From the NCBI RefSeq assembly GCF_022230955.1, contig NZ_JAKKFI010000109.1:1-38479 (forward strand): a DNA stretch of 38,479 bases, given 5' to 3'. The DNA comes from Micromonospora cabrerizensis (GTDB lineage Bacteria; Actinomycetota; Actinomycetes; Mycobacteriales; Micromonosporaceae). Shown here one piece after another: positions 9,231 through 17,474 of the stretch. How positions within the stretch are numbered: position 1 is the first letter of the stretch; each line of letters begins with the position of its first letter. The notes under the pieces were generated by a model that ran no database searches, had not been told where the DNA came from, and saw nothing but the letters and a program-made list of their open reading frames with translations. The position numbers were made by a program, and so were the translations under genes.

Positions 9231-10016
9231 TCAGATTCGGCGCAGCACCGCCACGACCCGGCCCATGATGGTGGCGTCGTCACCGGGGATCGGGTCGAAG
9301 GCCGGGTTCTGCGGCATCAGCCAGACGTGCCCGTCGCGCCGTCGGTAGGTCTTCACGGTCGCCTCGCCGTCGAGCATGGCGGCCACGATCTCGCCGGAGT
9401 CGGCGGTCGGCTGCTGCCGGACGACGACCCAGTCGCCGTCGCAGATCGCCGCGTCGAGCATCGAGTCGCCCTTGACCTGGAGCATGAAGACTTCGCCCTC
9501 GCCCACCAGCTCGCGCGGGAGCGGGAAGATGTCCTCCACGGCCTGCTCGGCGAGGATCGGCCCACCGGCGGCGATCCGACCGAGCATCGGCACGTACGCC
9601 GGGGTCGGCCGCTGGGCCCGGGACAGCTCGTCGTCGATGGCCTCGCTGGGGGCACGGACGTCCACCGCGCGCGGCCGGTTGGGGTCGCGGCGCAGGAAGC
9701 CCTTCTTCTCCAGCTCCTTGAGCTGGTAGGCGACGCTGGACGGCGACACCAGGCCGACGGCCTCGCCGATCTCGCGGACGCTCGGCGGGTAGCCGTGCCG
9801 CTCGACCCAGTTGCGGATGAACTCCAGGATGCGACGCTGGCGAGCGGTCAGGTCGATCGTCGCCGGGTCGGGAAAGGCGCTGACCACCGGCGTAACCGGG
9901 CGCACGGCGGGCTGACCCGTCCGGCTGCGCGCGGCGCTGCGGCGTCGGGTGGCCGGCGGGCCCGCCTCGGTGATCTGCTGCGGGCTCTTCGGCCGGCTGG
10001 CCCGGTCCTCGGTCAC
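9231..10016 (-). CDS. lexA: SOS repressor LexA
   Basis: A 261-residue repressor of DNA-damage genes. The winged-helix DNA-binding domain covers about 56-121 (LTARQRRILEFIRNWV, then YPPSVREIGEAVGLVSPSSVAYQLKEL). The autocleavage site is Ala150-Gly151 in GRIAAGGPI, and the catalytic dyad is Ser185 (GDSML) and Lys222 (ATVKTY). The first 50 residues are a basic, probably disordered extension. I chose the GTG at 10016, with GGAGG 5 bases upstream. An in-frame ATG at 10121 is excluded because it lies upstream of the proposed promoter and inside the SOS box. It is divergent from nrdR, a common actinobacterial pairing. Confidence 0.97.
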   Translation of the reverse strand: MTEDRASRPKSPQQITEAGPPATRRRSAARSRTGQPAVRPVTPVVSAFPDPATIDLTARQRRILEFIRNWVERHGYPPSVREIGEAVGLVSPSSVAYQLKELEKKGFLRRDPNRPRAVDVRAPSEAIDDELSRAQRPTPAYVPMLGRIAAGGPILAEQAVEDIFPLPRELVGEGEVFMLQVKGDSMLDAAICDGDWVVVRQQPTADSGEIVAAMLDGEATVKTYRRRDGHVWLMPQNPAFDPIPGDDATIMGRVVAVLRRI

Positions 10017-10088
10017 GTCCGTCCTCCCTGGTCGGCGCTGGGTGCCTCGTCGGCTCGTGGTGCGTGCGGTGGTGCCACGTTGTTCATG

Positions 10089-10117
10089 ACCGTATAGGTG
10101 AGATCGGTCATTTTCAA
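10089..10117 (-). promoter_or_regulatory. lexA promoter
   Basis: Read on the minus strand: TTGAAA (10117-10112), a 17-base spacer and TACGGT (10094-10089). The -35 overlaps the SOS box at 10114-10129, so LexA binding would block it. The predicted leader to the GTG is about 66 bases. Confidence 0.7.
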
Positions 10118-10129
10118 ACATCTGTACGA
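10114..10129. promoter_or_regulatory. SOS box (LexA operator) at lexA
   Basis: TCAAACATCTGTACGA matches the actinobacterial SOS palindrome TCGAAC-N4-GTTCGA at 10 of 12 fixed positions and overlaps the lexA -35 element, as expected for autoregulation. Confidence 0.75.
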
Positions 10130-10166
10130 CCTCTCACCGGCGTGTCGGGGTGAAAAAGCGCTCCGC

Positions 10167-10182
10167 TCGTACGGATGTTCTG
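10167..10182. promoter_or_regulatory. Possible second SOS box
   Basis: TCGTACGGATGTTCTG matches TCGAAC-N4-GTTCGA at 9 of 12 fixed positions. It lies 53 bases from the first box, toward nrdR. Confidence 0.4.
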
Positions 10183-10199
10183 ATAAATGGTACGTCAGG

Positions 10200-10215
10200 T
10201 AGTACTGGTGTTCGA
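10200..10215. promoter_or_regulatory. Possible third SOS box
   Basis: TAGTACTGGTGTTCGA has a perfect right half-site (GTTCGA) and matches 10 of 12 fixed positions. It lies 33 bases beyond the second candidate, a whole number of helical turns. Confidence 0.45.
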
Positions 10216-10348
10216 TCGTCGGCCGTTTTCCGGGTCACTCTGGCCCGCCGGCCGGTAACCCGGGCGGAGCCTCCGCGTTGGGTCTTCGGGCGCGCCGGTG
10301 GTCGCGGATGACCGGATGGTCCGTGACGCGCCGGACACGCCAGCCAAC

Positions 10349-10377
10349 TTGACCCGGCTTCCCCGGCGACATACGGT
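10349..10377 (+). promoter_or_regulatory. nrdR-nrdJ promoter
   Basis: TTGACC (10349-10354), a 17-base spacer and TACGGT (10372-10377), close to the housekeeping consensus. The predicted start at about 10384 falls inside the first NrdR box and leaves a leader of roughly 170 bases before nrdR. Confidence 0.75.
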
Positions 10378-10380
10378 CAA

Positions 10381-10396
10381 CCCCTAGATGTAGTAG
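10381..10396. promoter_or_regulatory. NrdR box 1
   Basis: The core CTAGATGTAG (10384-10393) fits the NrdR-box core CWANATNTWG at every fixed position. It sits on the predicted transcription start, a position suited to autorepression. Confidence 0.7.
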
Positions 10397-10412
10397 TGAC
10401 ACGGGCGTAAGT

Positions 10413-10428
10413 TGCCCACAGGTTGGGT
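10413..10428. promoter_or_regulatory. NrdR box 2
   Basis: The core CCACAGGTTG (10416-10425) matches the NrdR core at 6 of 8 fixed positions and lies 32 bases downstream of box 1. NrdR boxes are known to occur in pairs about three helical turns apart. Confidence 0.5.
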
Positions 10429-10555
10429 CCGACTACCGACCGCACTCCCGTAACGTCGATCACGGCGGGCGCCATCCGAGGGTGGCACCGTCGCGGTGAC
10501 TCGTGTCCGGGAGCGTCCGGTGTGAGCGCAGTTGATCATTTTTAGGAGGTGGGCG

Positions 10556-11056
10556 ATGCGGTGTCCGTACTGCCGGCACGCTGACTCCCGGGTGGTCGAC
10601 TCGCGGGAGGCCGACGACGGCCAGCTCATCCGCCGGCGGCGGTCCTGCCCGGAATGCGGCAAGCGGTTCACCACCGTCGAGGAGGCGGTCCTCGCGGTCG
10701 TCAAGCGCAGCGGGGTGACCGAGCCGTTCAGCCGCACGAAGATCATCGGCGGGGTGCGCAAGGCGTGCCAGGGCCGGCCGGTGGACGACGACTCACTCGC
10801 GCTGCTCGCGCAGCGGGTGGAGGAGACCGTCCGGGCCAAGGGGGCCGCCGAGATCCCCAGCCACGACGTGGGCCTGGCGATCCTGGGCCCACTGCGGGAC
10901 CTGGACGAGATCGCCTACCTGCGGTTCGCCAGCGTCTACCGCTCCTTCGACTCACTCGCCGACTTCGAGCGCGAGATCGAGACGTTGCGGGCCGCGGCGC
11001 GCGCCCGGGGGCAGGGCAGGGCCGACGCGGTTGAGGCCGCCGGCCGTACCAGCTGA
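10556..11056 (+). CDS. nrdR: Ribonucleotide reductase repressor NrdR
   Basis: A 166-residue repressor that senses ATP/dATP through an ATP-cone and controls ribonucleotide reductase genes. The zinc ribbon has Cys3, Cys6, Cys31 and Cys34, and the ATP-cone covers about residues 45-136. The ATG at 10556 gives the canonical MRCPYC start and has an AGGAGGT ribosome site 5 bases upstream. nrdJ follows after 67 bases on the same strand, so the two are likely cotranscribed, with NrdR controlling its own operon through the paired boxes upstream. Length is at the upper end of the family because of a short Arg/Ala-rich tail. Confidence 0.97.
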   Translation: MRCPYCRHADSRVVDSREADDGQLIRRRRSCPECGKRFTTVEEAVLAVVKRSGVTEPFSRTKIIGGVRKACQGRPVDDDSLALLAQRVEETVRAKGAAEIPSHDVGLAILGPLRDLDEIAYLRFASVYRSFDSLADFEREIETLRAAARARGQGRADAVEAAGRTS

Positions 11057-11123
11057 ATCTTCACAGTTTTCACAAGATTGGGACGCGCGGTGGGTGAACC
11101 GCGCAGACGAGGGGGGCGACGGC

Positions 11124-13988
11124 GTGACAACTAGCCGTTCACGAAACAAGGCAGGCGCGGGGCTGAAGATCGAGCGGGTGTGGACGACCGAGGGGGTCCA
11201 CCCGTACGACGAGGTCACCTGGGAGCGCCGCGACGTCGTGATGACGAACTGGCGGGACGGCTCGATCAACTTCGAGCAGCGGGGGGTCGAGTTCCCGCAG
11301 TCGTGGAGCGTCAACGCGGCCAACATCGTGACCACCAAGTACTTCCGGGGCGCGGTGGGGACCCCGGAGCGGGAGTGGTCGCTCAAGCAGTTGATCGACC
11401 GGGTGGTCACCACCTACCGCACCGCGGGTGAGGAGTACGGCTACTTCGCCAGCCCGGCCGACGCCGAGATCTTCGACCACGAGCTGACCTGGATGCTGCT
11501 GAACCAGGTGTTCAGCTTCAACTCGCCGGTCTGGTTCAACGTCGGCACGCCGTCGCCGCAGCAGGTCAGCGCCTGTTTCATCCTGGCCGTGGACGACTCG
11601 ATGGACTCGATCCTCGACTGGTACAAGGAGGAGGGGCTGATCTTCAAGGGCGGCTCCGGCTCCGGGGTCAACCTGTCGCGGATCCGCTCGTCGCGTGAGC
11701 TGCTCTCCTCCGGCGGCACCGCCTCGGGCCCGGTCAGCTTCATGCGTGGCGCGGACGCCTCCGCCGGCACCATCAAGTCCGGCGGCGCGACCCGCCGGGC
11801 GGCCAAGATGGTCATCATCGACGTGGACCACCCCGACGTCGAGGAGTTCGTGGTCACGAAGGCGCGCGAGGAGCACAAGATCCGCGCCCTGCGCGACGCC
11901 GGGTTCGACATGGACCTCGGTGGCTCCGACATCGTCAGCGTGCAGTACCAGAACGCCAACAACTCCGTCCGGGTCTCCGACGAGTTCATGTCGGCGGTGG
12001 AGAACGGCGGCGGCTTCGACCTGCGCGGCCGGCTGGACGGCTCGGTGATCGACACCGTCGACGCCAAGAAGCTGTTCCGCACCATCTCCCAGGCCGCCTG
12101 GGAGTGCGCCGACCCGGGCCTGCAGTACGACGACACGATCAACGACTGGCACACCTGCCCGGAGACCGGGCGGATCACCGCGTCGAACCCGTGCTCGGAG
12201 TACCTGCACCTGGACAACTCCTCGTGCAACCTGGCCTCGCTCAACCTGATGAAGTTCCTCCGCGCCGACGGTGGCTTCGAGGTGGAGAAGTTCGTCAAGT
12301 CCGTCGAGTTCGTCATCACCGCGATGGACATCTCGATCTGCTTCGCGGACTTCCCGACCGAGAAGATCGGCGAGACCTCCCGCGCCTACCGGCAGCTCGG
12401 CATCGGCTACGCCAACCTCGGCGCACTGCTGATGGCCACCGGCCTGCCGTACGACTCGGACCAGGGCCGCTCGGTCGCCGCGTCGATCACGTCGCTGATG
12501 ACCGGCACCGCCTACCGCCGCTCCGCCGAGCTGGCCGGCGTCGTCGGTCCGTACGACGGCTACGCCCGCAACGCGGAGCCGCACAAGCGGGTCATGCGCA
12601 AGCACGCCGCCGCCAACGACGAGATCAAGCCGACCAGTCCGGTGGCCACCGCGATCGTCCGCGAGGCGACCAAGCAGTGGACCCAGGGCAACAAGATCGG
12701 CGACAAGTTCGGCTGGCGCAACGCCCAGGCGAGCGTCCTCGCCCCGACCGGCACGATCGGCTTCATGATGGACTGCGACACGACCGGCGTGGAGCCGGAC
12801 CTGGCGCTGGTCAAGTTCAAGAAGCTGGTCGGCGGCGGCTCGATGCAGATCGTCAACCAGACGGTGCCGCGCGCCCTGCGCAGCCTCGGCTACCCCGAGG
12901 AGCAGGTCGAGGCGATCGTCGAGCACATCGCCGACCACGGCCACGTGGTGGACGCCCCGGGCCTCAAGCCGGAGCACTACCCGGTCTTCGACTGCGCCAT
13001 GGGGGAGCGGACGATCGCCCCGATGGGTCACGTGCGGATGATGGCGGCCATCCAGCCGTTCGTCTCCGGCGCGATCTCCAAGACGGTCAATATGCCGGAG
13101 GCGGCCACCGTCGAGGACGTCGAGAAGATCTACTTCGAGGGCTGGAAGCTCGGCCTCAAGGCGCTGGCGATCTACCGGGACAACTGCAAGGTCGGTCAGC
13201 CGCTCTCGGTGGCGAAGTCCAACAAGGTCACCGAGCCGGCCGCCGTCGAGGCCGCGCCGGTCGCGGTGGAGAAGGTCATCGAGTACCGCCCGGTGCGTAA
13301 GCGCCTGCCGAAGAAGCGCCCGTCCGAGACGGTCAGCTTCTCCGTCGGTGGCGCCGAGGGCTACCTCACCGCGTCGTCCTACCCGGACGACGGCCTCGGC
13401 GAGGTCTTCCTCAAGATGTCCAAGCAGGGCTCGACCCTGGCCGGGGTGATGGACGCCTTCTCGGTGGCCATCAGCATCGGCCTCCAGTACGGCGTGCCGC
13501 TGGAGACGTTCGTCAGCAAGTTCACCAACATGCGCTTCGAGCCGGCCGGCATGACCGACGACCCGGACGTGCGGATGGCGGCCTCGGTGATGGACTACAT
13601 CTTCCGTCGCCTGGCGCTGGACTTCCTGCCCTACGAGCGCCGCGCCGAGCTGGGCATCTTCACCGCTTCCGAGCGGGCCGCCCAGCTGCGGGCCGAGGCC
13701 GACGCGGAGGCCGCCGGCGTCACCGGTGCCGAGCTCACCGCGATGGCGTCCTCGGCGCCGGTGGAGACCCCGGCCAGGTCGGAGGCCGTCGCACAGCCGG
13801 CCCAGGAGATGGCCGACGTGGCCGCCGCCAAGCCGGCGCCGAGCGTGGGTTCCAGCACCGAGTTGCTGGAGGCCGTGATCGGCAAGGCCGCCGACGCGCC
13901 GCTCTGCTTCACCTGCGGTACGAAGATGCGCCCGGCCGGCAGCTGCTACGTCTGCGAGGGCTGCGGCTCCACCAGCGGCTGCAGCTGA
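11124..13988 (+). CDS. nrdJ: B12-dependent (class II) ribonucleotide reductase NrdJ
   Basis: A 954-residue adenosylcobalamin-dependent enzyme that reduces ribonucleotides to deoxyribonucleotides with or without oxygen. The active-site triad Asn-Cys-Glu is in NPCSE (355-359). The substrate-reducing cysteine region is SACFIL, and the C-terminal shuttle cysteines are in CFTCGTK and CYVCEGCG, within the last 30 residues. A long Ala/Glu/Pro-rich linker (about 860-920) separates the barrel from this cysteine tail. The GTG at 11124 has a purine-rich GAGGGGGGCGA stretch upstream. No cobalamin riboswitch is evident in the 67-base gap before it. Confidence 0.96.
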   Translation: MTTSRSRNKAGAGLKIERVWTTEGVHPYDEVTWERRDVVMTNWRDGSINFEQRGVEFPQSWSVNAANIVTTKYFRGAVGTPEREWSLKQLIDRVVTTYRTAGEEYGYFASPADAEIFDHELTWMLLNQVFSFNSPVWFNVGTPSPQQVSACFILAVDDSMDSILDWYKEEGLIFKGGSGSGVNLSRIRSSRELLSSGGTASGPVSFMRGADASAGTIKSGGATRRAAKMVIIDVDHPDVEEFVVTKAREEHKIRALRDAGFDMDLGGSDIVSVQYQNANNSVRVSDEFMSAVENGGGFDLRGRLDGSVIDTVDAKKLFRTISQAAWECADPGLQYDDTINDWHTCPETGRITASNPCSEYLHLDNSSCNLASLNLMKFLRADGGFEVEKFVKSVEFVITAMDISICFADFPTEKIGETSRAYRQLGIGYANLGALLMATGLPYDSDQGRSVAASITSLMTGTAYRRSAELAGVVGPYDGYARNAEPHKRVMRKHAAANDEIKPTSPVATAIVREATKQWTQGNKIGDKFGWRNAQASVLAPTGTIGFMMDCDTTGVEPDLALVKFKKLVGGGSMQIVNQTVPRALRSLGYPEEQVEAIVEHIADHGHVVDAPGLKPEHYPVFDCAMGERTIAPMGHVRMMAAIQPFVSGAISKTVNMPEAATVEDVEKIYFEGWKLGLKALAIYRDNCKVGQPLSVAKSNKVTEPAAVEAAPVAVEKVIEYRPVRKRLPKKRPSETVSFSVGGAEGYLTASSYPDDGLGEVFLKMSKQGSTLAGVMDAFSVAISIGLQYGVPLETFVSKFTNMRFEPAGMTDDPDVRMAASVMDYIFRRLALDFLPYERRAELGIFTASERAAQLRAEADAEAAGVTGAELTAMASSAPVETPARSEAVAQPAQEMADVAAAKPAPSVGSSTELLEAVIGKAADAPLCFTCGTKMRPAGSCYVCEGCGSTSGCS

Positions 13989-14013
13989 CGTACGCGAAAC
14001 GCGAGACCCGCGG

Positions 14014-14038
14014 GCGCGGCAGGGATCACCTGCCGCGC
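14014..14038 (+). terminator. nrdJ terminator
   Basis: A perfect 10-bp stem, GCGCGGCAGG with CCTGCCGCGC, and a 5-base loop (GATCA), beginning 26 bases after the nrdJ stop. Confidence 0.8.
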
Positions 14039-14149
14039 TCGCGGCGTTCCGCCCGGTGATCGACTCGCGTCGCAGGAAACCGGGGCATCAACCTCGCCCG
14101 GACACCCCGACTTCACCAAACCCGAGGTGATCACGCGCTGGGAGCAGCG

Positions 14150-15262
14150 TCAGGGTTGGGCGAACAGCGGCCCGTAGTTCGACCGGAACATCTGCTGGCC
14201 GAGGCGGCGCATCACCACGTCGCGCAGCACCGGCGGGAGCCCGGTGGCCTTGTCCCGACGGTGGGTCTGGCCGAGCACCCAGTCGGTACGCGGACGTCGC
14301 CGCGCCTCGTACCCACGCAACGCCTCGGCGACGGACCCGGCCGCGGCCAACGACGACGCGAGCACGACCGCGTCCTCCAGGGCCATCGCCGCGCCCTGGG
14401 CCATGTTCGGCGAGGTGGCGTGGGCGGCGTCGCCGATCAGGAGCACCCGCCCGCGGGCCCACGAGTCGAGCACGACCTCCTGGTTCGGGCCGGAGTGCAG
14501 GGTGCTGTCGTCGTGGTCGAGGGCCTTGAGCATGGTGGCGGCCGGCTCGGTGAACGTCGCGGCCACCTCGTCGCGCCAACCCGGCCGGTCGGCCACCGGC
14601 CCGTCGTTGTAGTAGCAGTAGGTCTGCTCGGCGCTGATCGGGATCGTCAGGAACTGCCTCCCGCGCCCCAACTGCACCGACCAGACCGGCTCGGCGTCCA
14701 CCCGGGGAGCGACCCAGCGGTACGCGTACTGGCCCAGGTCGCGGGCAGCCTGACCGTCGAAGGCGAGCCGGCGGACCGTCGAGTTCACGCCGTCCGCGCC
14801 GATCACGAGGTCGTACCGTTGGGTGCTGGCGTCGTCGAACTCGACGGCGACCAGGTTGCCCTCCTCGGCAACGGCGACCGGCCGGCGGCCCCAGCGGATC
14901 GGCGCGTCGCGGACGCCAGCGAGCAGAGCCCGGTGCAGGTGCGCCCGGGGCAGCGACACACACGGCCCGACGCCCTGCCACAGTGCGGCCACGTCGATGT
15001 CGAAGAGGCGACGGCCGCGCTGGCTCGTGCTGCGCTGCCGGGTGATCTCGACGGCCACGTCGGCGACCGGCTCGCGCAGACCGAGGACGTCGAGTATGCG
15101 GGTCGCGTTGCCGGTGAGGTAGATGCCGGTGCCGGAGTCGGTCGGCCCGGGTGCCCGCTCGACCACGTCGACCGTCGCGCCCCACGTCCGCAGCGCGGCC
15201 GCCGTCGCCAGCCCGGCCACACCTGCGCCGACGATCAGTACCCGGACACCGTCACCCCGCAC
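14150..15262 (-). CDS. FAD-dependent aromatic-type monooxygenase
   Basis: A 370-residue flavoprotein of the PHBH-like monooxygenase family. The FAD-binding GxGxxG motif is VLIVGAGVAGLATA near residue 8, the DG motif is VIGADGVNS, and the GD motif is LLIGDAAHATSPNMAQGAAMALED. No membrane segment is seen. The substrate is unknown; related enzymes hydroxylate phenolic compounds, urate-like purines or antibiotics. The GTG at 15262 has GGAGG 8 bases upstream. It is divergent from a DUF2332 gene and has no obvious biosynthetic partners nearby, so a stand-alone detoxifying role is possible. Confidence 0.85.
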   Translation of the reverse strand: MRGDGVRVLIVGAGVAGLATAAALRTWGATVDVVERAPGPTDSGTGIYLTGNATRILDVLGLREPVADVAVEITRQRSTSQRGRRLFDIDVAALWQGVGPCVSLPRAHLHRALLAGVRDAPIRWGRRPVAVAEEGNLVAVEFDDASTQRYDLVIGADGVNSTVRRLAFDGQAARDLGQYAYRWVAPRVDAEPVWSVQLGRGRQFLTIPISAEQTYCYYNDGPVADRPGWRDEVAATFTEPAATMLKALDHDDSTLHSGPNQEVVLDSWARGRVLLIGDAAHATSPNMAQGAAMALEDAVVLASSLAAAGSVAEALRGYEARRRPRTDWVLGQTHRRDKATGLPPVLRDVVMRRLGQQMFRSNYGPLFAQP

Positions 15263-15392
15263 GACACGTACCTCCCCGTTGCTTCTGTCAGCCGGCTGAG
15301 CTGCTGCTCAACGGTCCGGCCGCCGCAGCACTCTAGAAGGCGAGTGAGTCAGCGCACGGCTGTGGGGGCTGAATATCCGAGGGATGGGCTGC

Positions 15393-15398
15393 GACGAT
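15393..15398 (+). promoter_or_regulatory. Candidate leaderless -10 (GACGAT)
   Basis: GACGAT ends 6 bases before the ATG at 15405, within TGCGACGATG. The same ten bases occur in the same position before the acuC gene. Confidence 0.4.
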
Positions 15399-15404
15399 GA
15401 GGGC

Positions 15405-16340
15405 ATGACGACCGCCGAGGCGTACGCGGAGTTCGGCAGGCGCGAGGCGCGCGGGGTGTCGCCCACCTACGAACGTCTGTCGGCGGCCGTCGCCCGGGAC
15501 GACGCCCTGCTGGCCCTGCTCGGCGCGCTCCCGCCCGGCAAACGACAGCCGAACCTGCTGTTCGGCGTCGTCCGCTGGCTCGGCGGCCCGGTCGACGACC
15601 CGGCCGCCTTCCACGACTTCACGGTGACGCACTGGCCCGCCGTCAGGACGGAGCTGCTGACCCGGGCCACCCAGACGAACGAGAGCGGCCGGTGTGCGGT
15701 CCTGCTGCCGGTGCTCGCCGCGCTGCCGCAGCCCCTCGCCCTGCTGGAGGTCGGCGCGTCCGCCGGGCTCTGCCTCTACCCCGACCGGTACGCGTACCGC
15801 TACGGCGAGCACCAGGCAGGTGCCGGCGAGCCAGTGCTGGAGTGCGCGGCCAACGGGTTGGTGCCGCCGACCCGCGTACCCCAGGTGGTGTGGCGGGCCG
15901 GCCTGGACCTCAACCCGCTCGACGTGACCGACCCCGGCGACGTGTCCTGGTTGGACGCGCTGATCTGGCCGGAGCACGCGCACCGGCGGGCCCGGCTGCG
16001 CGCGGCGGCGGCGGTCGCCGCGGCCGACCCGCCGCTGCTGCTCCGTGGCGATCTGGTGGAGGACCTGCCGGCGCTGGCCGCCCGTGCGCCGGCCGACGCG
16101 ACGCTGGTGGTCTTCCACACGTCCGTTCTCTACCAGGTGCCGCCGCCGCGACGGGACGAGTTCGTCCGGCTGGTCCGTGAGCTGCCCGGTCACTGGATCG
16201 CGAACGAGGCCCCGGAGGTGCTGCGGTACGACGGGCTGCCCGACCCGCCGGACGATGCCCTGCACAACATCCTCGCGCTGGACGGCAGGCCGTTGGCCTG
16301 GACCCGGGGCCACGGTCAGGCGATGACCTGGTTCGGGTGA
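15405..16340 (+). CDS. DUF2332 domain-containing protein
   Basis: A 311-residue cytoplasmic protein of the DUF2332 family, found mainly in actinobacteria and without assigned function. Recognisable blocks are RQPNLLFGVVRWL near the N-terminus, LLEVGASAGLCLYPDRYAY in the middle, which resembles a SAM-binding glycine loop, and HTSVLYQVPPPRRDEF toward the C-terminus. A methyltransferase-like fold is my inference from the glycine loop. The ATG at 15405 is preferred to one 21 bases upstream because the protein then begins MTTAEAYAEFG. It ends 14 bases from the convergent MerR gene. Confidence 0.8.
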   Translation: MTTAEAYAEFGRREARGVSPTYERLSAAVARDDALLALLGALPPGKRQPNLLFGVVRWLGGPVDDPAAFHDFTVTHWPAVRTELLTRATQTNESGRCAVLLPVLAALPQPLALLEVGASAGLCLYPDRYAYRYGEHQAGAGEPVLECAANGLVPPTRVPQVVWRAGLDLNPLDVTDPGDVSWLDALIWPEHAHRRARLRAAAAVAAADPPLLLRGDLVEDLPALAARAPADATLVVFHTSVLYQVPPPRRDEFVRLVRELPGHWIANEAPEVLRYDGLPDPPDDALHNILALDGRPLAWTRGHGQAMTWFG

Positions 16341-16354
16341 CGCCGCGGGTCGGC

Positions 16355-17296
16355 TCAGCGGGCCCCTTCGGGCATCCGGGCGCGTAGGGCCTGGAGGAAC
16401 CAGTTCGTCGCCGGGGCGACGGCGTCCCCGGTCGACCAGCCGTTGAGCACCGACAGCAGGTCGACGTAGCGGTCCCGGCGGGGATCGTTCGCCACGGTGA
16501 GTCGGTCGAGCAGCCGCTGGCGCAGGTCGGCGTCGTCGGGGCGGCCCCGCAGGCGCGCGTACCGGTCGATGACCACCGCGACCACGGCATCCGCCTCGGG
16601 AGCCGCCGGATCGAGACCGGCCGCCAGGGCAGGGGCCACCGCGTCCCGGACCACCGCGACGGCGTCCGGGCGGGGCAGCCCCCGTACGTCGTGGTCGGCG
16701 GCGTGCTGCCGCACCAACCGGTGCATGCTTGCCCGGAAGCTGTCGTCCTGGCACAGCTCGGCCAGCTCCAGCCATGCTTCGACCTGCTCGGTGGTGGGCT
16801 CGTCGGGCAGGCTCGGTGTCATCGACACGACGACGCCGGGCGGGGTGGGCTCGTCGCCCGGGCCGGCGAAGACGGTGTTCAGGAAGTCGTCGACGAGGTG
16901 CCCCCGTTCGCGGGTACTGAGCTGGGCCAGGCGGTGCAGGTCGTCCACCTCCGCCGGGCCCGCCCCGCGCCTCGCCGCCACGGTGAGCACCGCCTGGCGC
17001 AGCCGCAGCACCCGGATCTGCACCGCCAACGCCTCGGCGTGCGCGGCGGTCACCTCGGGCAGGGACACCTCGCGGTTCACCACGCGGCGGATGGTGGCCA
17101 GGTCCACGCCCAGGTCGCGCAGGGTGCGGACCAGCTCCAGCCGGGCGACGGCCTCGGTGTCGAAGAGGCGGTAGCCGGCGGGGCTCCGGTCGGTGGGCGG
17201 CACGATTCCCCGGTCGGCGTAGTACCGGATGGTCTTGACGCCCAGGCCCGTCCGTCGGGCCAGGTCGCCGATCGTGTACCGCGTTTTCCCGTTCAT
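16355..17296 (-). CDS. MerR-family transcriptional regulator
   Basis: A 313-residue regulator with the MerR helix-turn-helix at residues 6-75 (YTIGDLARRTGLGVKTIRYYADRGIV, then SPAGYRLFD). A helical linker follows, and a large C-terminal domain of about 190 residues has no metal-binding cysteines, so it is unlikely to be a metal sensor and may bind an organic ligand. Its own promoter has a 19-base spacer with an inverted repeat centred in it, the hallmark of MerR control. The ATG at 17296 lies 6 bases after the proposed -10. Divergent from a membrane-protein gene, which could be a target. Confidence 0.85.
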   Translation of the reverse strand: MNGKTRYTIGDLARRTGLGVKTIRYYADRGIVPPTDRSPAGYRLFDTEAVARLELVRTLRDLGVDLATIRRVVNREVSLPEVTAAHAEALAVQIRVLRLRQAVLTVAARRGAGPAEVDDLHRLAQLSTRERGHLVDDFLNTVFAGPGDEPTPPGVVVSMTPSLPDEPTTEQVEAWLELAELCQDDSFRASMHRLVRQHAADHDVRGLPRPDAVAVVRDAVAPALAAGLDPAAPEADAVVAVVIDRYARLRGRPDDADLRQRLLDRLTVANDPRRDRYVDLLSVLNGWSTGDAVAPATNWFLQALRARMPEGAR

Positions 17297-17302
17297 GTCC
17301 CC

Positions 17303-17333
17303 ACCCTGCTGTCTCCCCCCGCTGGAGACTCAA
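17303..17333 (-). promoter_or_regulatory. MerR-type promoter and operator
   Basis: On the minus strand: TTGAGT (17333-17328), a 19-base spacer and CAGGGT (17308-17303), then 6 bases to the ATG. GTCTCC (17311-17316) and GGAGAC (17324-17329) form an inverted repeat with a 7-base centre inside the spacer. The long spacer is the known feature that MerR regulators correct by twisting the DNA. Confidence 0.6.
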
Positions 17334-17474
17334 CCCGTCCAAACCCTGTTTTCGGCACGGTTGTGCCTTCCGGCCAGCCGTCGGCGGTGGGTCGCGCACC
17401 CCGTCCCGGACAGGGCATAGTGGCCCGCGGTGCCATCGACCGGTGTTGCCTGCTCCTGCAGAAGGTGGTTGACA

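Noticed and set aside
10531..10540. GTTGATCATT before nrdR, similar to the arm of the 63-bp palindrome
   Set aside because: Only nine bases match and no second arm exists, so chance is a sufficient explanation.
11057..11123. Possible cobalamin riboswitch before nrdJ
   Set aside because: The 67-base gap is too short and has no B12-box-like sequence.
11139..13031. A 630-residue minus-strand open frame opposite nrdJ
   Set aside because: It mirrors the third-position GC bias of nrdJ, matches no family I know, and nrdJ has complete catalytic motifs.
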